64,000 nucleotides of DNA from Hypoxylon rubiginosum. Taxonomy: Eukaryota; Ascomycota; Sordariomycetes; Xylariales; Hypoxylaceae. Below the pieces are notes generated by a model, which was not told where the DNA came from, ran no database searches, and worked only from the letters and a program-made list of their open reading frames with translations. The translations under genes and the position numbers were made by a program. The stretch's first letter is position 1. Each line of letters begins with the position of its first letter. This document shows positions 44,170 to 55,842 of the stretch, in pieces. The stretch spans positions 558,001 through 622,000 of the forward strand of contig CADCXA010000041.1 of NCBI GenBank assembly GCA_902806565.1, given 5' to 3'.

Positions 44170-46297
44170 TTAAGTTGGGTACCCTGCCTTGCGAAGGCGT
44201 TCTTCTCGTTCTAGTAGCTGCTGTAAAGTTTCGCTTGATGTTCCTTTCGCAGCTCGTCTTGGAATTCCTAACGGAATAGCATCGTGAACTGATTTGCGAC
44301 TATCCACTCCTAGTACCACACTCTCTCTTTCCTTCTTCAGCTGATGAGGATATATAAGGAAGACGAGTATTACAGCCAGTCCTGCAAATGCGACATACTG
44401 TATATCCTGCGTTAACGAAATACTTGCCTATAATAGGGCTTTTTAACGCTAAAGAGCGAAGAACAAAACGTACCATAATCCAGACAGCTCTTAACGACTC
44501 GAAATAAGCTTGCCTTACGATTGGTTGCTGAGTTTCGGATAAGGAACCAATGTCGTTCACGTCAATGGTGGCCGATTCACCGTTGAACTTGTTTGCGATC
44601 TCCACGCCTAGTTGCTGAACAAGTTTCTTATTTTGTGTATCCATCTCGTTTCGAAATACTACTCCGCCGATGACGATAGAAATGACAGTGGATATAGAAC
44701 GAATAAAACCCATGGTCGCGCTGATAGCAGCAGTGTCTTTCGCCGTCGCCGCGGCTTGGGCCGAAAGAACAGGACCTTCCGAGTTCATACCAACGCCGAT
44801 TCCCCCTAGGATTTGGAATATGAAAAGCTTTGCTAAGTTCTTCTCAAATGAAAGGTCTATAAAGAGCCCAATCCCGAGGGCCATGATGACGATTCCAACA
44901 CGCATAAGGGGAAGGTATTTTCCTGTCTTTTGAATAAAAATGCCAGTACCAGCGGCCGAAAGGGATAGTGACACGATGAATGGAAGTAAATAGACACCAG
45001 AAGTGAGCGCATCCGCTCCCAGGACGGACTGGGAATAAAGCGGCAAGTAGTAAGCGATTCCCATGAAGACGAACGCATGGCTGAACCGGACACCATAGGC
45101 GGCAACCGAAGACAGGGAAGAAAAAAGCCGTAGCGGCACGATAGGGTTTCTTGCTACCTTCCATTCGTTTAGTATAAATAACGAGATGACCAAGATACCA
45201 AAGACAATTAGACATATGACGGCAGGAGAAGCCCATGGGTAGGTCGAGCCGCCGAAGTCTAGGCCCAGGAGGACCATCAACGTCCCAGATACAATGAGGA
45301 TGCTCCCGGTCCAATCGATAGCCTTTAATCCCTCCCAGACAGGCGTATGAGGTGTAGGAACCTTTAAGAAAATCAAAAGGACCAAGAATACGGCGCCGCT
45401 GATTGGCACTAGGAACCGTCGTTAGCACTGCGCTCTCTAGATCCAACTTTAGGCGGCACTTACGATTTATCCAAAAACACCATCTCCAGCTGTGACATTT
45501 ATTAGCGCCAACATTCAACACGATAAAAGACACAGGGCTACCCACTCTAACCGGCTCGCAAACACTCCCCCGAGCACCGGCCCAAGGGCACTAGCGACAG
45601 CCCAAATAAGCGATACAAGCGCCAGATACAACCCCCTATCCCTAAGAGAAAACAGATCGCATATCACGATATTCACCATCGTCTGCATGCCCGCAGCCCC
45701 CACCCCCTGCACGGCGCGCCCGGCGACGAAAGCCGCCATCCCCGCCACGGCCGCGCAAGCGAGGCTGCCGGCGAAGAACACGACGACGGACGCGAGGACG
45801 ACGGGCCGGCGGCCCCAGACGTCGGATACGGCGCCCCAGACGGGCGTGCTGACGGTGTGCGCGAGGATGAAGGCGCTGCCGATCCAGGTGTAGCCGGCGC
45901 CGGACCCGAACGAGGCCGCGATCGTGGGTAAGGCGGTCGTGACGATGGTCACGTCGAGGGCTGCGACTGCTACGGCTAGGCACAGGGAGGCTACCATCAG
46001 GACCAGCTCCGGCCGCGAGCGCTGCTTCTTCGCGGGTCCGTCTGCCTCGGGCGACTCCGCGTCGCCGGCTGCGCTTGGCTCGGGGGCTAGGTAGCTTGCG
46101 TTGCTTGACACGCCGCTGTATACGGACTGCGTTGGCGTATCTGACTCGTAGCACAGGCTGTCCACGCTTAAATTGCTGAGGCTATAGACGCGTGGTGCTT
46201 GTCTATCACGGTCTCTACCTATATGGCGCCTGTCGATTGTTACCAGGGGAGGCGCGAGACGGATCTGGTCAATCGCTTTGCTGCTGTCGCTCGCCAT
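44170..46297 (-). CDS. MFS drug-type exporter (DHA2-like), four exons (646 aa)
   Basis: Exons: 46297-45546, 45489-45464 (26 nt), 45408-44474, 44397-44170; 1941 nt. A cytosolic N-terminal tail of ~95 residues precedes about 14 TM segments. Family signatures: ALDVTIVTTALPTIA (TM1, LDxTIVxxALP of the DHA2 group), GAVSDVWGRR (loop 2/3), GRAVQGVGAAGMQTM (TM4/5), and LDWRWCFWINLPIS, which marks 14-TM multidrug transporters and appears only when the 26-nt exon is spliced in. The likely role is H+-driven export of the pathway product at the plasma membrane, and self-protection. The tail ends KAGYPT. The cluster position (PKS-SDR-MFS-P450) supports this; the actual substrate is unknown. Confidence 0.92.
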
Positions 46298-47186
46298 GAT
46301 TCGAAGGTGGTTCTCAAGATTCTTCTGTCGTGACTACCTAGCTCATGGCGCTTTTAGTGTAATGCGGCGACGATAGAACAGCCGGGAAACAGCAACAGCA
46401 TACATCCATCCATCAACAAGGTCAATACCTGGATCTACACTAATGGATTAAACGGCAACGGGGGCGAGGACACCTGAGCCCCATTCTAACTCGGTAATCC
46501 ATGCGTACGGCGTAGTGTACGCGACACGCTGGCCATCTCGCTGGTACTTTACCTACCTGGTAGTAGGTAGAGCACGGTAGGTAATTATAGCAATGCGGAT
46601 TGACAATAGTGGGACATGTCATAATAGAGCCCCAGGCATGTATCTATACGATGCACATCATTGCTGTATTCAATTCGTCTTAGCATTGACGGTGTTGCGG
46701 ATGGATTGAGACCCTAGCTCATGAGAAATTGGAATCCTTCGCCTTGTAGGCTGCGGCGCAGGCACGACACACTAGCTAACCACCTATGTGTGTATGTACC
46801 TGATTAGTGCCCTGTTAATGATTGTCCGGCCCCTAAAGAAATCTGTCTCTTATGTTCTTGTTGTTCTGTCCTTGGTTGCTAGCGTTGACGTTGACATGGA
46901 TTTCCCCATAAAACCGTAGCTCAGGGGTAATTTTAAAATCTGCTTGGTCGCCATCTCAAAATACCTTCATCCAGCTCAATATTTGTGTTTTTCTTTCGAG
47001 TAATCGGTGAAGGTATAGATTTCCTTCTTCTGTTCATTATTACAGAGTGCAGTCCAAGTACCCTACTCATCTTCTATAATGAAAAGGTATCAGAACTCAC
47101 GTTATACCTGCGTCGACAACAATACGAGCACAGAACGCTCACCTATCATTCTTCAATAATAGCAGTAAGTCCATTCGTCAATACCC
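46298..47186. other. Intergenic between P450 and MFS genes, no gene seen
   Basis: About 0.9 kb, including the MFS promoter. It contains ACCTACCTGGTAGTAGGTAG-type words (46551-46570). Short frames here have no support. Confidence 0.45.
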
Positions 47187-49147
47187 TCACTTTCTCGGAG
47201 TGAACTGGAGCATCAACGGCAAGAGGCTGGTCGTGACAACATCCCCCGCCTCCTTATCGAACTTCTCGCCAGTTTCGCCCGGAGCGAACGAAATATCGAA
47301 TTCCTGTGCGATGCGGGAAAGGGCGATGCGCATCGTCATTACCGCCATGCTCTTCCCGGGGCAAGAATAAACTCCTGCATATCTAACTGTTAGAAACTTA
47401 CGTTTTCAACATGTCTCTCCTTATTGGACTTACCTAAGCTGAACGGCATGAAAGGCGAGTCGTCCGTCCCCATCTCAACTCTCCGCTCCCCGAACCGTTC
47501 CGGGACGAACTCCGCCGCCTCTTTCCAGTAGCGCGGGTCCGTTTGGATCCTCTGCATCGGTACGAACACGTTGGTGTCTCCGGGGATGTGCTGCTCGTCT
47601 ACCTGGATTCCCTGCGGCGGTGTTACCCGGTAGAGGTTTGACAAGATGGCAGGTTTCAGGCGCAGGCCCTCGTCGATGATATTGTCTACGTAAGCGATAG
47701 ACTTCGTTTTCTCGTACGTCCAGTCCGCCGGGCTAGGCATGACGGCGTCTACCCGCTCTTGCAGTTTCTTGAAAACGGCGGGGAACTTGGCTAGGTAGAA
47801 GAGGATTTGCGCGAGCGTTGTGGCGGACGTCTCGCTCCCGGCGATGATCAGGAGGCGGGCGTCGTCGTTTAGCGATTCCGCGGTAGGCGAAGCGGATACA
47901 TCCTTCTCCACAACGGCTTTCAGTAGCCAAGATAGGACATCTTGAGGATATTTGCTCAGGTCAAGATTCTAAACGCAGTCGAGATATGCTTAGCAAATAA
48001 TTCTCATTTACAGCGGATATGCTTACCCTTTTCTTGGCGTTTACTTGAGTCTCGCAATAATTGAAGAACTCGGCGTATCCAGCCGTGGCGCCTGGAATAC
48101 GCGAGGCCAGGTTCAACAGCCACGGCATATGGCTCCCAATACCTAGTATGAGAAGATGGTCGTGAATTGCCTTGATCGCAGAGTGTTCCGTCCCACTCGA
48201 GACGGATCCGAAATCCTGTCCCAATCCTATTTCTCCCATAACGTCGAAAGACAAGTACATCGACCAGGCAGTCGCGTCCACTGCGCCCTTTTGCTTCGAA
48301 AATTGAGTTATGAGCTGATCGACTAAAACTTTGATCCTGGGTTCGTATGTGCGTAGTGCTGTGATGAAGCTGAGTATACTGCTCACGTTTATCTATCGAT
48401 ACGAACATCGGGTTTACATACCTTTGACAGCGAACCCCCTATCCCAGGCTTTGCGCCTCTGCTTGTGTTTTTCTGGGTCTCGAGACATGTGAATCGAGGC
48501 TCGATCATGATCAATACTAGACTGTGTGTACCACGTTGATTTGCGACATTTTGAAGTCGGGCCATATATGGCTTGAACCGCTGATGCTCTTACGATGCAT
48601 ATCTCTCGCGGTCCTATTCGACGTTTCTTTAGCTGATATATCTCTTAGGTAGACTCCGACAAGGAACGTTCCACTTACCAGTCCTTACGAAGTCACCATA
48701 CTGCTCATTCAGCTTGGCTATCTCCTTGTAGTACTTGACTTCCTTTGCGGCTCTAAGCGCCGAGAAGAATCGGGACACTTTAGAGTCAAGAGGTCCGGGG
48801 AATTTTCTTAGTCGATGAAAGAACAGCCGATACGAAATCATGCTGGCGAAGGTCCCCACGCTAAAGCAGCCAGCAATGATACATATTCTTGCAATGGTAT
48901 GAAAAACGGAGACCCCCATGAGCAGGTAGGCCGACGTGACGGTGATTGCTGCGAAAAGAAGAAGTGCGAGAAGCTGGTACATGTAATATTCCATTTCTAG
49001 CCTCCGTGCGATTGTGAGGTGAAACAGGATCCCCAGAACTGCACTGGATAGCGCAGCCTGTGAAGCATGGCTCTGGGAGGATAGGCCGGAGCCATATAAT
49101 GAGAGAGTAGACAAATAGTCCATGTTGAATTTGACAACCACTACCAC
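47187..49147 (-). CDS. Cytochrome P450 monooxygenase, membrane-anchored, five exons (571 aa)
   Basis: Exons: 49147-48679, 48613-48422, 48358-48027, 47968-47434, 47374-47187; 1716 nt. A second Met at 49123 (MDYLSTLS) is an equally plausible start. The N-terminal ~110 residues hold several hydrophobic segments, more than the usual single anchor, followed by the proline-rich hinge RKFPGP. P450 landmarks: helix I AGSETSA (~374-380), ExxR as EGLR (431-434), a PERF-type motif (PERFGER), and the heme loop FSLGVYSCPG with the Cys thiolate at ~514. Tyr replaces the common Arg of FxxGxRxCxG, as in several fungal families. It sits in the ER membrane and probably oxidises the polyketide. A split heme motif across the last intron makes simple frame scans miss it. 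Confidence 0.92.
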
Positions 49148-49684
49148 GACGCAGAATGGAAGCCGTGATAAAACAGCAATGCTGCGGGAATTAAAAAGAA
49201 ATATATACGAAAATGAAGAAGAGGGGGGGAGAAAGTGATAAGTGATAAGGGGTTGGAGTTTGAAAACGTGATCGAGGTTACTGGAGCACCTCGCTCCATA
49301 GCACGGGTTTAAAGTAGACGTTATTATCCGTCCTGCATATCGTTTCGCCCAGTGGGTGTTGAGTGGATGAGTATATCGGCGCCGAGGTCTAATTGGTGTA
49401 GCATATCTACGGACAACTCAAAGAAGCAATTCAAGATCTGTGTCTCTTATATTCGTCCATCGACCGGCCTAAGCTGTGTTATAATAGTATCATTGGACTG
49501 TTCTATAAGGAGGACATTAGAGGAGGGGAAGTGCTGCTAATTGCAAGCTTCTCTGATCTTGACGAAGCTGCATTCGTGGGCGTCTAGAACTTTCAATTAT
49601 GGCAGCGTAGTATCGCGATTGGGGTGCTACGATGCGATGGTTATACAAGGGGTATTATGATGCGATGGTGACACAGCATTATCT
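49148..49684. other. Intergenic, right border of the PKS locus, nothing seen
   Basis: A 537-bp promoter region of the P450 gene, next to the end of the secreted glycosidase-like gene. No gene recognised. Confidence 0.45.
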
Positions 49685-51508
49685 CTACCCTAGGCTAAGA
49701 ATCACTAGACTAACTGACACTGCAGGAAGGGTGTCGACTCCGAGCTCACCACCCGTTAGCTGCCATGATAGTCCCCCAAACGGTACCGCTGCGAGTCCGA
49801 TTGCCGGTAGCGGCAGTTCGATTGAGAGCGGAGCAACGTCATCGTATGCCGCATTAACCACGCTGATCATCATCTGGTCTTCTTGTATCCAGTAGGCTAT
49901 ATCGAGGAGCTCCTGGTCGGCAACGTGGATACTGCCGTCAGGCTGCCCGCCGAGAAGGAAGTCTCTTACTGGGTCGTTCGTAAAGACACCCGCCATTTCG
50001 GAATGCGCATTGAAAAGCTCATCGCTACTAGGCCACGTCCAGGCGAAGATCCCAGCAACGCCGCGGTTGAATGCTAAAGCGTTCATGACGAAAGCCTCGC
50101 CGGGTGTCGGGTCGCGCGCCCAGTAGTCCTCGCCGTGGAAGGCCTGCGGGTTGTGGAACTTGGGCAGAGGCCAACGGCCGAGCCACTTCTCGTACTGAAG
50201 GAGATAGTCAAGACGACGCGCAGCTTCCTGTGGGCCGCCTAGACAATTGTCGCATCCGCAATCCCCAAGCGTCGCGTTACATGTTGTACCCCATTTCGAA
50301 AATGTGGTATTAATCCCGATCGGGTACGGGTCCTCCATTAGGATGTCAGCGCCTACAGAATACTCGCCGAAATAGTAGTCCTGGCAATTCAGCGTCACCG
50401 CTACTGGGTGATACGGGTCTATATCGTGTATCAACTCCTGAGCCGCGGGGGTGACCTCGAAAGGGTATTGCCATCCGTCGGGCCTAGAACCAGCGTCAGC
50501 ATACATGAGAAGCACACGCCGATCGACATCTTATAGTGGATCTAGCTGAAGCGGTGAAACTTACTCATCAGCTGTCCAATATGCGAAGAGCGAGCTATGA
50601 TGCTTGATAGTGTTGACTCGCTGCTCAACTTCGGTCAGATTCATGAATGAGCCGCGTAGGTCGAACATGAAGCGCATGCTTGACGCGTCCATACTATCGT
50701 ATACCGGGTTCGTGTCGGCAAAGCCCGCCAAAGAGATAATACTATTAAGGCCCTTTCCGTCGCTGGAATACTGGCTCACGAAGGCTTCACTTTCAGCCGT
50801 GTTATTAGAGCCGTTATACAGACCATAGTACCCATATGGCAGTAGCGGTTCAAACACGCCGCCCGTCTGCGCATTCTTGAACAGCAATCCGCCCTTTAAG
50901 TTGTCGATCTTGGTGGCACTGCCTTCCGGAGAAATATCTGGTAGGAATCGGAACTTGCTCTTCGCCGTATAGTTTTGGTCGCCAAATTGCGACGTTCCAG
51001 ACAGAACGACCTCATATGGGGCCGCGCGGGGTTCAAAGAAGGACAGGTCAAAGTCGAAAACAGCCCCTGTCTCATTGACTGGTATGCTGCTCTCTACCAA
51101 TGACTCAGCACTTACTCCTTCGTCGGATGACACGTTGATAGAGAAGAACAGCTCCGTAAATGGTTCCGCGGTCGATTTCCTATCGCTGGTTGAGTTGGTC
51201 CATGGCTCGCCATACCAAGGCGATAGCGCTGCATTGACGACGAAGGATCCTTTCGTTTCTCCCGCCAGGTAGATGCTATACCGCGGCTTAAATTGCACGT
51301 ATAGATTCGGCGAGCCGTCGGCGTTGATGGGTGCGGGCTCCGTCGTATGCCCGCCAGGCTCGAACGACGGGTATCCCGACTCGTAGACCTTGCCACACCA
51401 ACGCGGCCATCCGGCATGCTCTCCCGTTTCATTCTGAGATTGAGCACATGCCAGACTCGCAGCAAGAACCAGGCTGCCGCTGACGAGCGCAGACCGTCTC
51501 ATGGCCAC
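49685..51508 (-). CDS. Large secreted protein, glycosidase-like (580 aa), two exons
   Basis: Exons 51508-50565 and 50483-49685. A signal peptide (MAMRRSALVSGSLVLAASLACA) is followed by a ~270-residue beta-rich part (FKPRYSIYLAGETKGSFVV..., many N-glycosylation sequons). The C-terminal half looks like a TIM-barrel glycosidase: SLFAYWTADEPDG, DPYHPVAVTLN, ADILMEDPYPIG, AFHGEDYWARDPTPGE, GIFAWTWP. The acidic pairs in YWTADEP and FHGEDYW are candidates for catalysis, but no named GH family can be assigned with confidence. It is common in saprotrophic and endophytic Sordariomycetes (recollection). It adjoins the P450 gene, but a secreted hydrolase is not an obvious cluster member. Confidence 0.85.
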
Positions 51509-52453
51509 GAAGTGGTCTTCCGCGAAATATGAGCGGTTAAGCAGGAAGCAATGAAGTGCGGTGGCTAGGTGACTTAGTTACACCTAGCTCTTCCGTTTCG
51601 AACACAAGCCTCTACCAATTCCCGGTAGAAAGCCAGTTACTTGGACATTGGTACGTGCTCAATGACCTTGTCGCCGGCTTTTGAAAGTTGGACATGAATT
51701 GAAAGGAACGAGATCTATTCGAGATCCATTGGGGGAAGTTTAGTTCAATTGAATGCAACCTTCCGTATCCGAACTGCCTGTTTAAGATGCTTCCAAGGGA
51801 TTGCCACCAGATTGCGGTGCTGGTAATGCCCCGCATCTCGTTGGTAAACAGGTACGGGAGGGTCGATCTTCATCTAATCTGATAACATTCTTGTCAGAAA
51901 ATATGACCGAGGAAGCTGTATCTGTGTATTCACTCCTTTTCATTCAATTTGAATGCAATTGAACATGGTCCTTCTTCAGTGAATGAGGAGGTGAAGAAAA
52001 TCTTGTAAAATACAAGATAACTGGAGTCGATCATGGCTATTAAGATTCAGGTCAACCGTCTAAGGATTCTAGGTTGCTTGATGCATATCATTCGTGACAG
52101 GGTAGGGTATAAGAAAGTTGTCTATTACGAAGGGATTGCCAAACCCCGAGGGGCGTTATCGATGACGAAAACTGATTAATGATATTTAGCTGCAATATAA
52201 ATCTTTGACTAGATAAAAAACCGAAAGAGATGGATAAATGGTCGGTATGCAGGATGTTTATGCTGCCTTATAATCCAAGCATCAGATTTTTAGCGAACTC
52301 GGGATGGAGTGCATAAATTAAACCGACGTCCGCCTGGTATTAACGATTAGGCAGACAAAGCCCGGCGGCTCTGCTGTTCCGGCGATGACGATGATGGACG
52401 ACGCATTATCGGTTCAAAATTTGGTACGGACAAGTTGGTCGCCGGATCGCGCC
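51509..52453. other. Intergenic, no gene seen
   Basis: About 0.95 kb. It includes the glycosidase-like gene promoter and ATTCAATTTGAATGCAATTGAA (51942-51962), a short imperfect palindrome. No coding evidence. Confidence 0.45.
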
Positions 52454-53200
52454 TTATAGTGCAGCGACGAGACCAAGAGTCATCAATGCAGCGACAGCCC
52501 ATATTCTCACACCGCTTGAAGACCTCTCATTGGCATGCCTTCTGTTACCGTTGCTCGTCGATGTGGGACTCGCGGTTGCCGACGCAGCCAGCTCAGACGA
52601 CAGTGCGGCCTCCCACGGTTCTCCCGCCGCGGACGTCCAGCTCGGGGGCGCCGGGCTCGCCGTCACGGCGGCAGCCTCGTCCGACGGCGACAGCGAATCG
52701 TCGTACATGCGGACGACGCACCAGGGGCTGGCATCGGAGATCTGCTTCTCGATGTTCTCGGGCACGTCGCGCTCGTACACGAAGTACATGCAATTCTCGA
52801 CGTCCGCCGGCGGACCCACGGTAAACCCTTGCGTGACGGTGGGCTCGGGGGTCTGGGCGGCGGTGCCGGACCCGGTGGCGTAGCCGTAGACGACGGAGTG
52901 CGAGAAGGAGGAGGTGGCCTCGGGCACCTCGCAGAACTGCATCTCGCAGCCCGTGTTGCCGGGTACGCGCAGCACGGGAGAGCCGACCATGTCGCAGCAC
53001 TCCTGCAGCGTGACTACCGCGTAGTGCATATCCGGTGGGCTGTCGGAGTCCTTGAATGAGAAAGTTACACCGCAGGCGTATGCAGATACATTGCGCAGCG
53101 CATTGTGCGAATTGCAAGTGCCGTCGGTGTAACTACCCAAGATACCAGCCATATTGTCGAAAATAGGGGTGAGTAGTCGGAATTCTCTCTCAAAGATCAA
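52454..53200 (-). CDS. Cysteine-rich hypothetical protein with C-terminal hydrophobic anchor (248 aa)
   Basis: The frame reads protein-like: a region with about ten cysteines (TDGTCNSHNA, YACGVTFSF, QECCDMV, GCEMQFC, VENCMYF, PWCVV), a Ser/Ala/Thr-rich stalk (AASATASPTSTSNGN), then a hydrophobic tail (VRIWAVAALMTLGLVAAL). This is the plan of GPI-anchored or single-TM fungal surface proteins. No signal peptide is visible at either possible start (53200, or Met at 53152, MAGILGSY), so a short upstream exon may be missing. The region is strongly G/C-rich, and the plus strand carries open frames of 117 and 174 codons, which look like shadows. Family unknown. Confidence 0.65.
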   Translation of the reverse strand: MIFEREFRLLTPIFDNMAGILGSYTDGTCNSHNALRNVSAYACGVTFSFKDSDSPPDMHYAVVTLQECCDMVGSPVLRVPGNTGCEMQFCEVPEATSSFSHSVVYGYATGSGTAAQTPEPTVTQGFTVGPPADVENCMYFVYERDVPENIEKQISDASPWCVVRMYDDSLSPSDEAAAVTASPAPPSWTSAAGEPWEAALSSELAASATASPTSTSNGNRRHANERSSSGVRIWAVAALMTLGLVAAL

Positions 53201-53787
53201 TCACCCCTGGGCCCTAAAGGATCTCTTCTCCTAAGATGTCTCGTGCTATTGGCATCGCCAAATACCAGATAGGATTTTAGCGATAGTTTCAGTTATATCA
53301 TAATGAAAGAAGGACAAGAGCGAGTGATTATGGATTTCATATCAGTTGAAAATCTGAAGAATGAGTGTAGTCAAAGTTGAGAATCTAATTCGAGCTCCTT
53401 ATTTTGCTAGACAATTTCAGTGCCTGGTCTAGTGTTGCTTGGCACTGGTTCATATCCAGGCTGCTCGGGTCTTGATTACTTCATCGTATGTATTTATTAA
53501 TAACCACCTACCTTGATCACATCTTGTTTCACAGTTGCCATGAAATTGTAAAGAAATAAATATGTAGGTGCCTTATAAAAACGGAACGTCGTCTTAAGCA
53601 TAGAACCAAGTCTAAGTCGAAGAATAATTCGCACATTAGTTCGGGAAGGCGGTAAAGCTAGTCTTATCTTATCAGCTGGCTTTGAGTGGGGCTCCCTTGC
53701 AAGCAATTGAACTTTTTCTAAAAAGTTGCGGGCTCATAGCTTGAAGTCAATACAACAAATAGAACAGAACTATACAATTCAAACAAA
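53201..53787. other. Intergenic; promoter of RRP15
   Basis: No gene between the cysteine-rich gene and RRP15. Confidence 0.45.
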
Positions 53788-54744
53788 ATGGCCGGTCCTA
53801 ATTCAAAGAAGCGAAACCACCAAGATGTTGCTTCAAGGCCAAAATCCCACCAAAGACCCAACAAGAAGCAAAAGAAGGCCCTCCGGTACCATAGCGACTC
53901 GGACGAAGAAGCCACCAATTCCGAGTTCCGCCCAGTAAACCTCCTCGACTCCGACAATGAAGATCTCGACAACATAGCTGTGGACGACGTCCCGTCAGGT
54001 TCCGACTCAGATGCGTCGAACTCAGACTCGGAACCGGATAACGATGGAGCGCAAACGTCAAAAGCAATTGCGAAAAGACAGAAAACACCAGCAAAGAAAT
54101 TTGCCAAAGATGTACCTAGCGACAAAAACCCGGGCGAGGAATTAGACGAGGACGAGGGTGACAGCGAGGAAGATGAAACAGACGCAGACTCGGACGACGA
54201 CCCGTCGACGTCGCAATCCAAGAAATCCAAGTCCAAACGCAACGACCCCGACGCCTTCGCGACGTCCATGTCCAAGATCCTCTCCACGAAGCTCTCCAGC
54301 ACGCGGCGCGCGGACCCGGTGCTCTCGCGCAGCGCCGAGGCGCACCAGGCGGCCAAGGACGCCGTGGACCACGCCTTAGAATCCAAGGCGCGGAAGCACC
54401 TGCGCGAGCAGAAGCGTCTGGCGCAGGAGAAAGGCCGCGTGCGGGACGTGCTCCGGGGCGCCGTGGACGCGGCCACGGGCGAGGCCGAGACGACGACGCA
54501 GGCCGTCCAGCAGGCGGAGAAGCGGCTCCGCCGGGTCGCGCACCGCGGCGTGGTGGTGCTGTTCCGGGCCGTGCGCGAGGCGCAGGAGCGGGCGGCCGAG
54601 GCCGAGAGGGACGCGCGGAAGGACGGCGTGGTCGGCGTGCAGAGGCGCCAGGAGAAGGTCAACGAGATGAGCCGGCAGGGGTTCCTCGACCTTATTGCTG
54701 GGGGTGGGGGGAAGCTGAAGCAGGGCGCGCTGGAGGAGGCTTAA
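53788..54744 (+). CDS. RRP15: Rrp15-like 60S ribosome biogenesis protein (318 aa)
   Basis: Single exon. The N-terminal half is acidic and Ser-rich with Lys patches (nucleolar style): KKQKKALRYHSDSDEE, DSDSEEDE-type runs. The conserved Rrp15p core follows: DPDAFATSMSKILSTKLSST, then DPVLSRS, the charged helix around EQKRLAQEKGRV, and a C-terminal VALFRAVREAQ-type block (here VVLFRAVREAQER) ending before a Gly-rich tail. Rrp15 acts in the nucleolus in processing of the 27S pre-rRNA to 25S and 5.8S and assembly of the large subunit. The length fits fungal orthologues (~250-320). G/C-rich codon use creates a 314-codon antisense frame, which is discounted. Confidence 0.92.
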   Translation: MAGPNSKKRNHQDVASRPKSHQRPNKKQKKALRYHSDSDEEATNSEFRPVNLLDSDNEDLDNIAVDDVPSGSDSDASNSDSEPDNDGAQTSKAIAKRQKTPAKKFAKDVPSDKNPGEELDEDEGDSEEDETDADSDDDPSTSQSKKSKSKRNDPDAFATSMSKILSTKLSSTRRADPVLSRSAEAHQAAKDAVDHALESKARKHLREQKRLAQEKGRVRDVLRGAVDAATGEAETTTQAVQQAEKRLRRVAHRGVVVLFRAVREAQERAAEAERDARKDGVVGVQRRQEKVNEMSRQGFLDLIAGGGGKLKQGALEEA

Positions 54745-55057
54745 GGTTACTTGTCCGTGTTCGTATATACATAGGTACGTATATACGAAGTCTACACACC
54801 TGGGCGACATATGGAATGATACCAAAATTTCTTCATGGACATGATCACGTTAGAGTTGGGGATCGCTCTATCTCCAAGCCGGCTATGTGCTGAGAGTATA
54901 ATACATTTTTAACCTAGCCTCGCTAGGTTCTCGTGGGCGCAATATCATGGTAGTTGCCATTGTGCATCTTTTTCGCTTGGTTTCAACTGTGTTGTACAAT
55001 GAATGCACTTACACCCCAATATCCACTCCCTCTCCTATATTTTTAACGGCTTGCGTG
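54745..55057. other. Intergenic between convergent genes, nothing seen
   Basis: A 313-bp spacer between the RRP15 and ferredoxin gene ends. Confidence 0.5.
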
Positions 55058-55686
55058 TTACGATTTGGAGCCGAAGTCGCTCGCTTGTAAATTCCTCGTC
55101 ATGGAGGGCAGCTTGACCTTCAGTCCGTCTAGCTCCTTCGTCATGATAACCTGACAGCCTAGTCGACTCGTCTCGGTAAGGCCGAACGCTAGGTCCAGCA
55201 TGTCGTTCTCGTCGTCTTCCGGCTCGGGCATCTTCTCGTAATATCCCTCGTCCGTGACGATAATGTGACACGTCGAACACGCGCACGATCCGCCGCATGC
55301 TCCCTCCATCTCGAGGTCGTGCGCTTGGGCTATGTCGAGCAGGTTGTCTCCTTTCGAGACCGCAACCTTGTGCTCTTTGCCTTCCTTATCGATGAACGTT
55401 ACGTATAGCCTTGACCCTAAGTTAGTATATAATATTATACCGCGATTAAAAAAGACCCTTACTCCTCGCCGGGCTTCGGTGGATGTATGTGTCCATGCTG
55501 ACGCAGAGGGGATGTGCTAAACTGTCGTAGGAGAGAAGCACCGATTCGGGGGCTGCATAGTAACGGTGAATTCGATCTTATCTTGCCACGAGATGAAAGC
55601 GCAGGCCGGCCGAGATGTGCTATAGACTGAAAAGAGGATATTTGAAAACTTTGTAAGCTTCGGGCGAGACTTCGAGGTGTCGCCAT
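55058..55686 (-). CDS. YAH1: Mitochondrial [2Fe-2S] ferredoxin, adrenodoxin/YAH1 type, two exons
   Basis: Exons (ending at) 55463 and 55409-55058. The reading frame opens at 55842, but the Met at 55686 (MATPRSLARSLQSFQ) starts a typical Arg/Ser-rich mitochondrial presequence and is preferred, giving 191 residues. The core begins LYVTFIDKEGKEHKV and carries the cluster ligands in CGGSCACSTC plus the later Cys in RLGCQVI. The C-terminus is ASDFGSKS. This ferredoxin passes electrons from NADPH-ferredoxin reductase to the matrix Fe-S assembly machinery, heme A and ubiquinone synthesis. The acceptor GTCAAG at 55410 is used rather than the TTAG next to the branch-like CTAAC, because only it keeps frame. 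The gene is divergent from UGO1. Confidence 0.92.
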
Positions 55687-55842
55687 TGTATCGACACAAT
55701 GTCCGAGGACTATGACAGAAGAACTCGGGGTTTTCGGCGATGAGGCGGGAAAAGATGGTCGGGGAGACTGTCGACTATAGATATGGAACGGAGAACTGGG
55801 AACAAGGACGAGCAGTATGTTGGTCCGTGGGAATATCTTCAC

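Noticed and set aside
52530..53059. Plus-strand frames of 117 and 174 codons
   Set aside because: G/C-driven shadows of the cysteine-rich minus-strand gene; Arg/Gly/Ala-rich without motif.
53718..54662. 314-codon antisense frame over RRP15
   Set aside because: Low-complexity Ser/Arg/Ala composition from G/C-rich third positions of a well-supported gene; no domain or start context.
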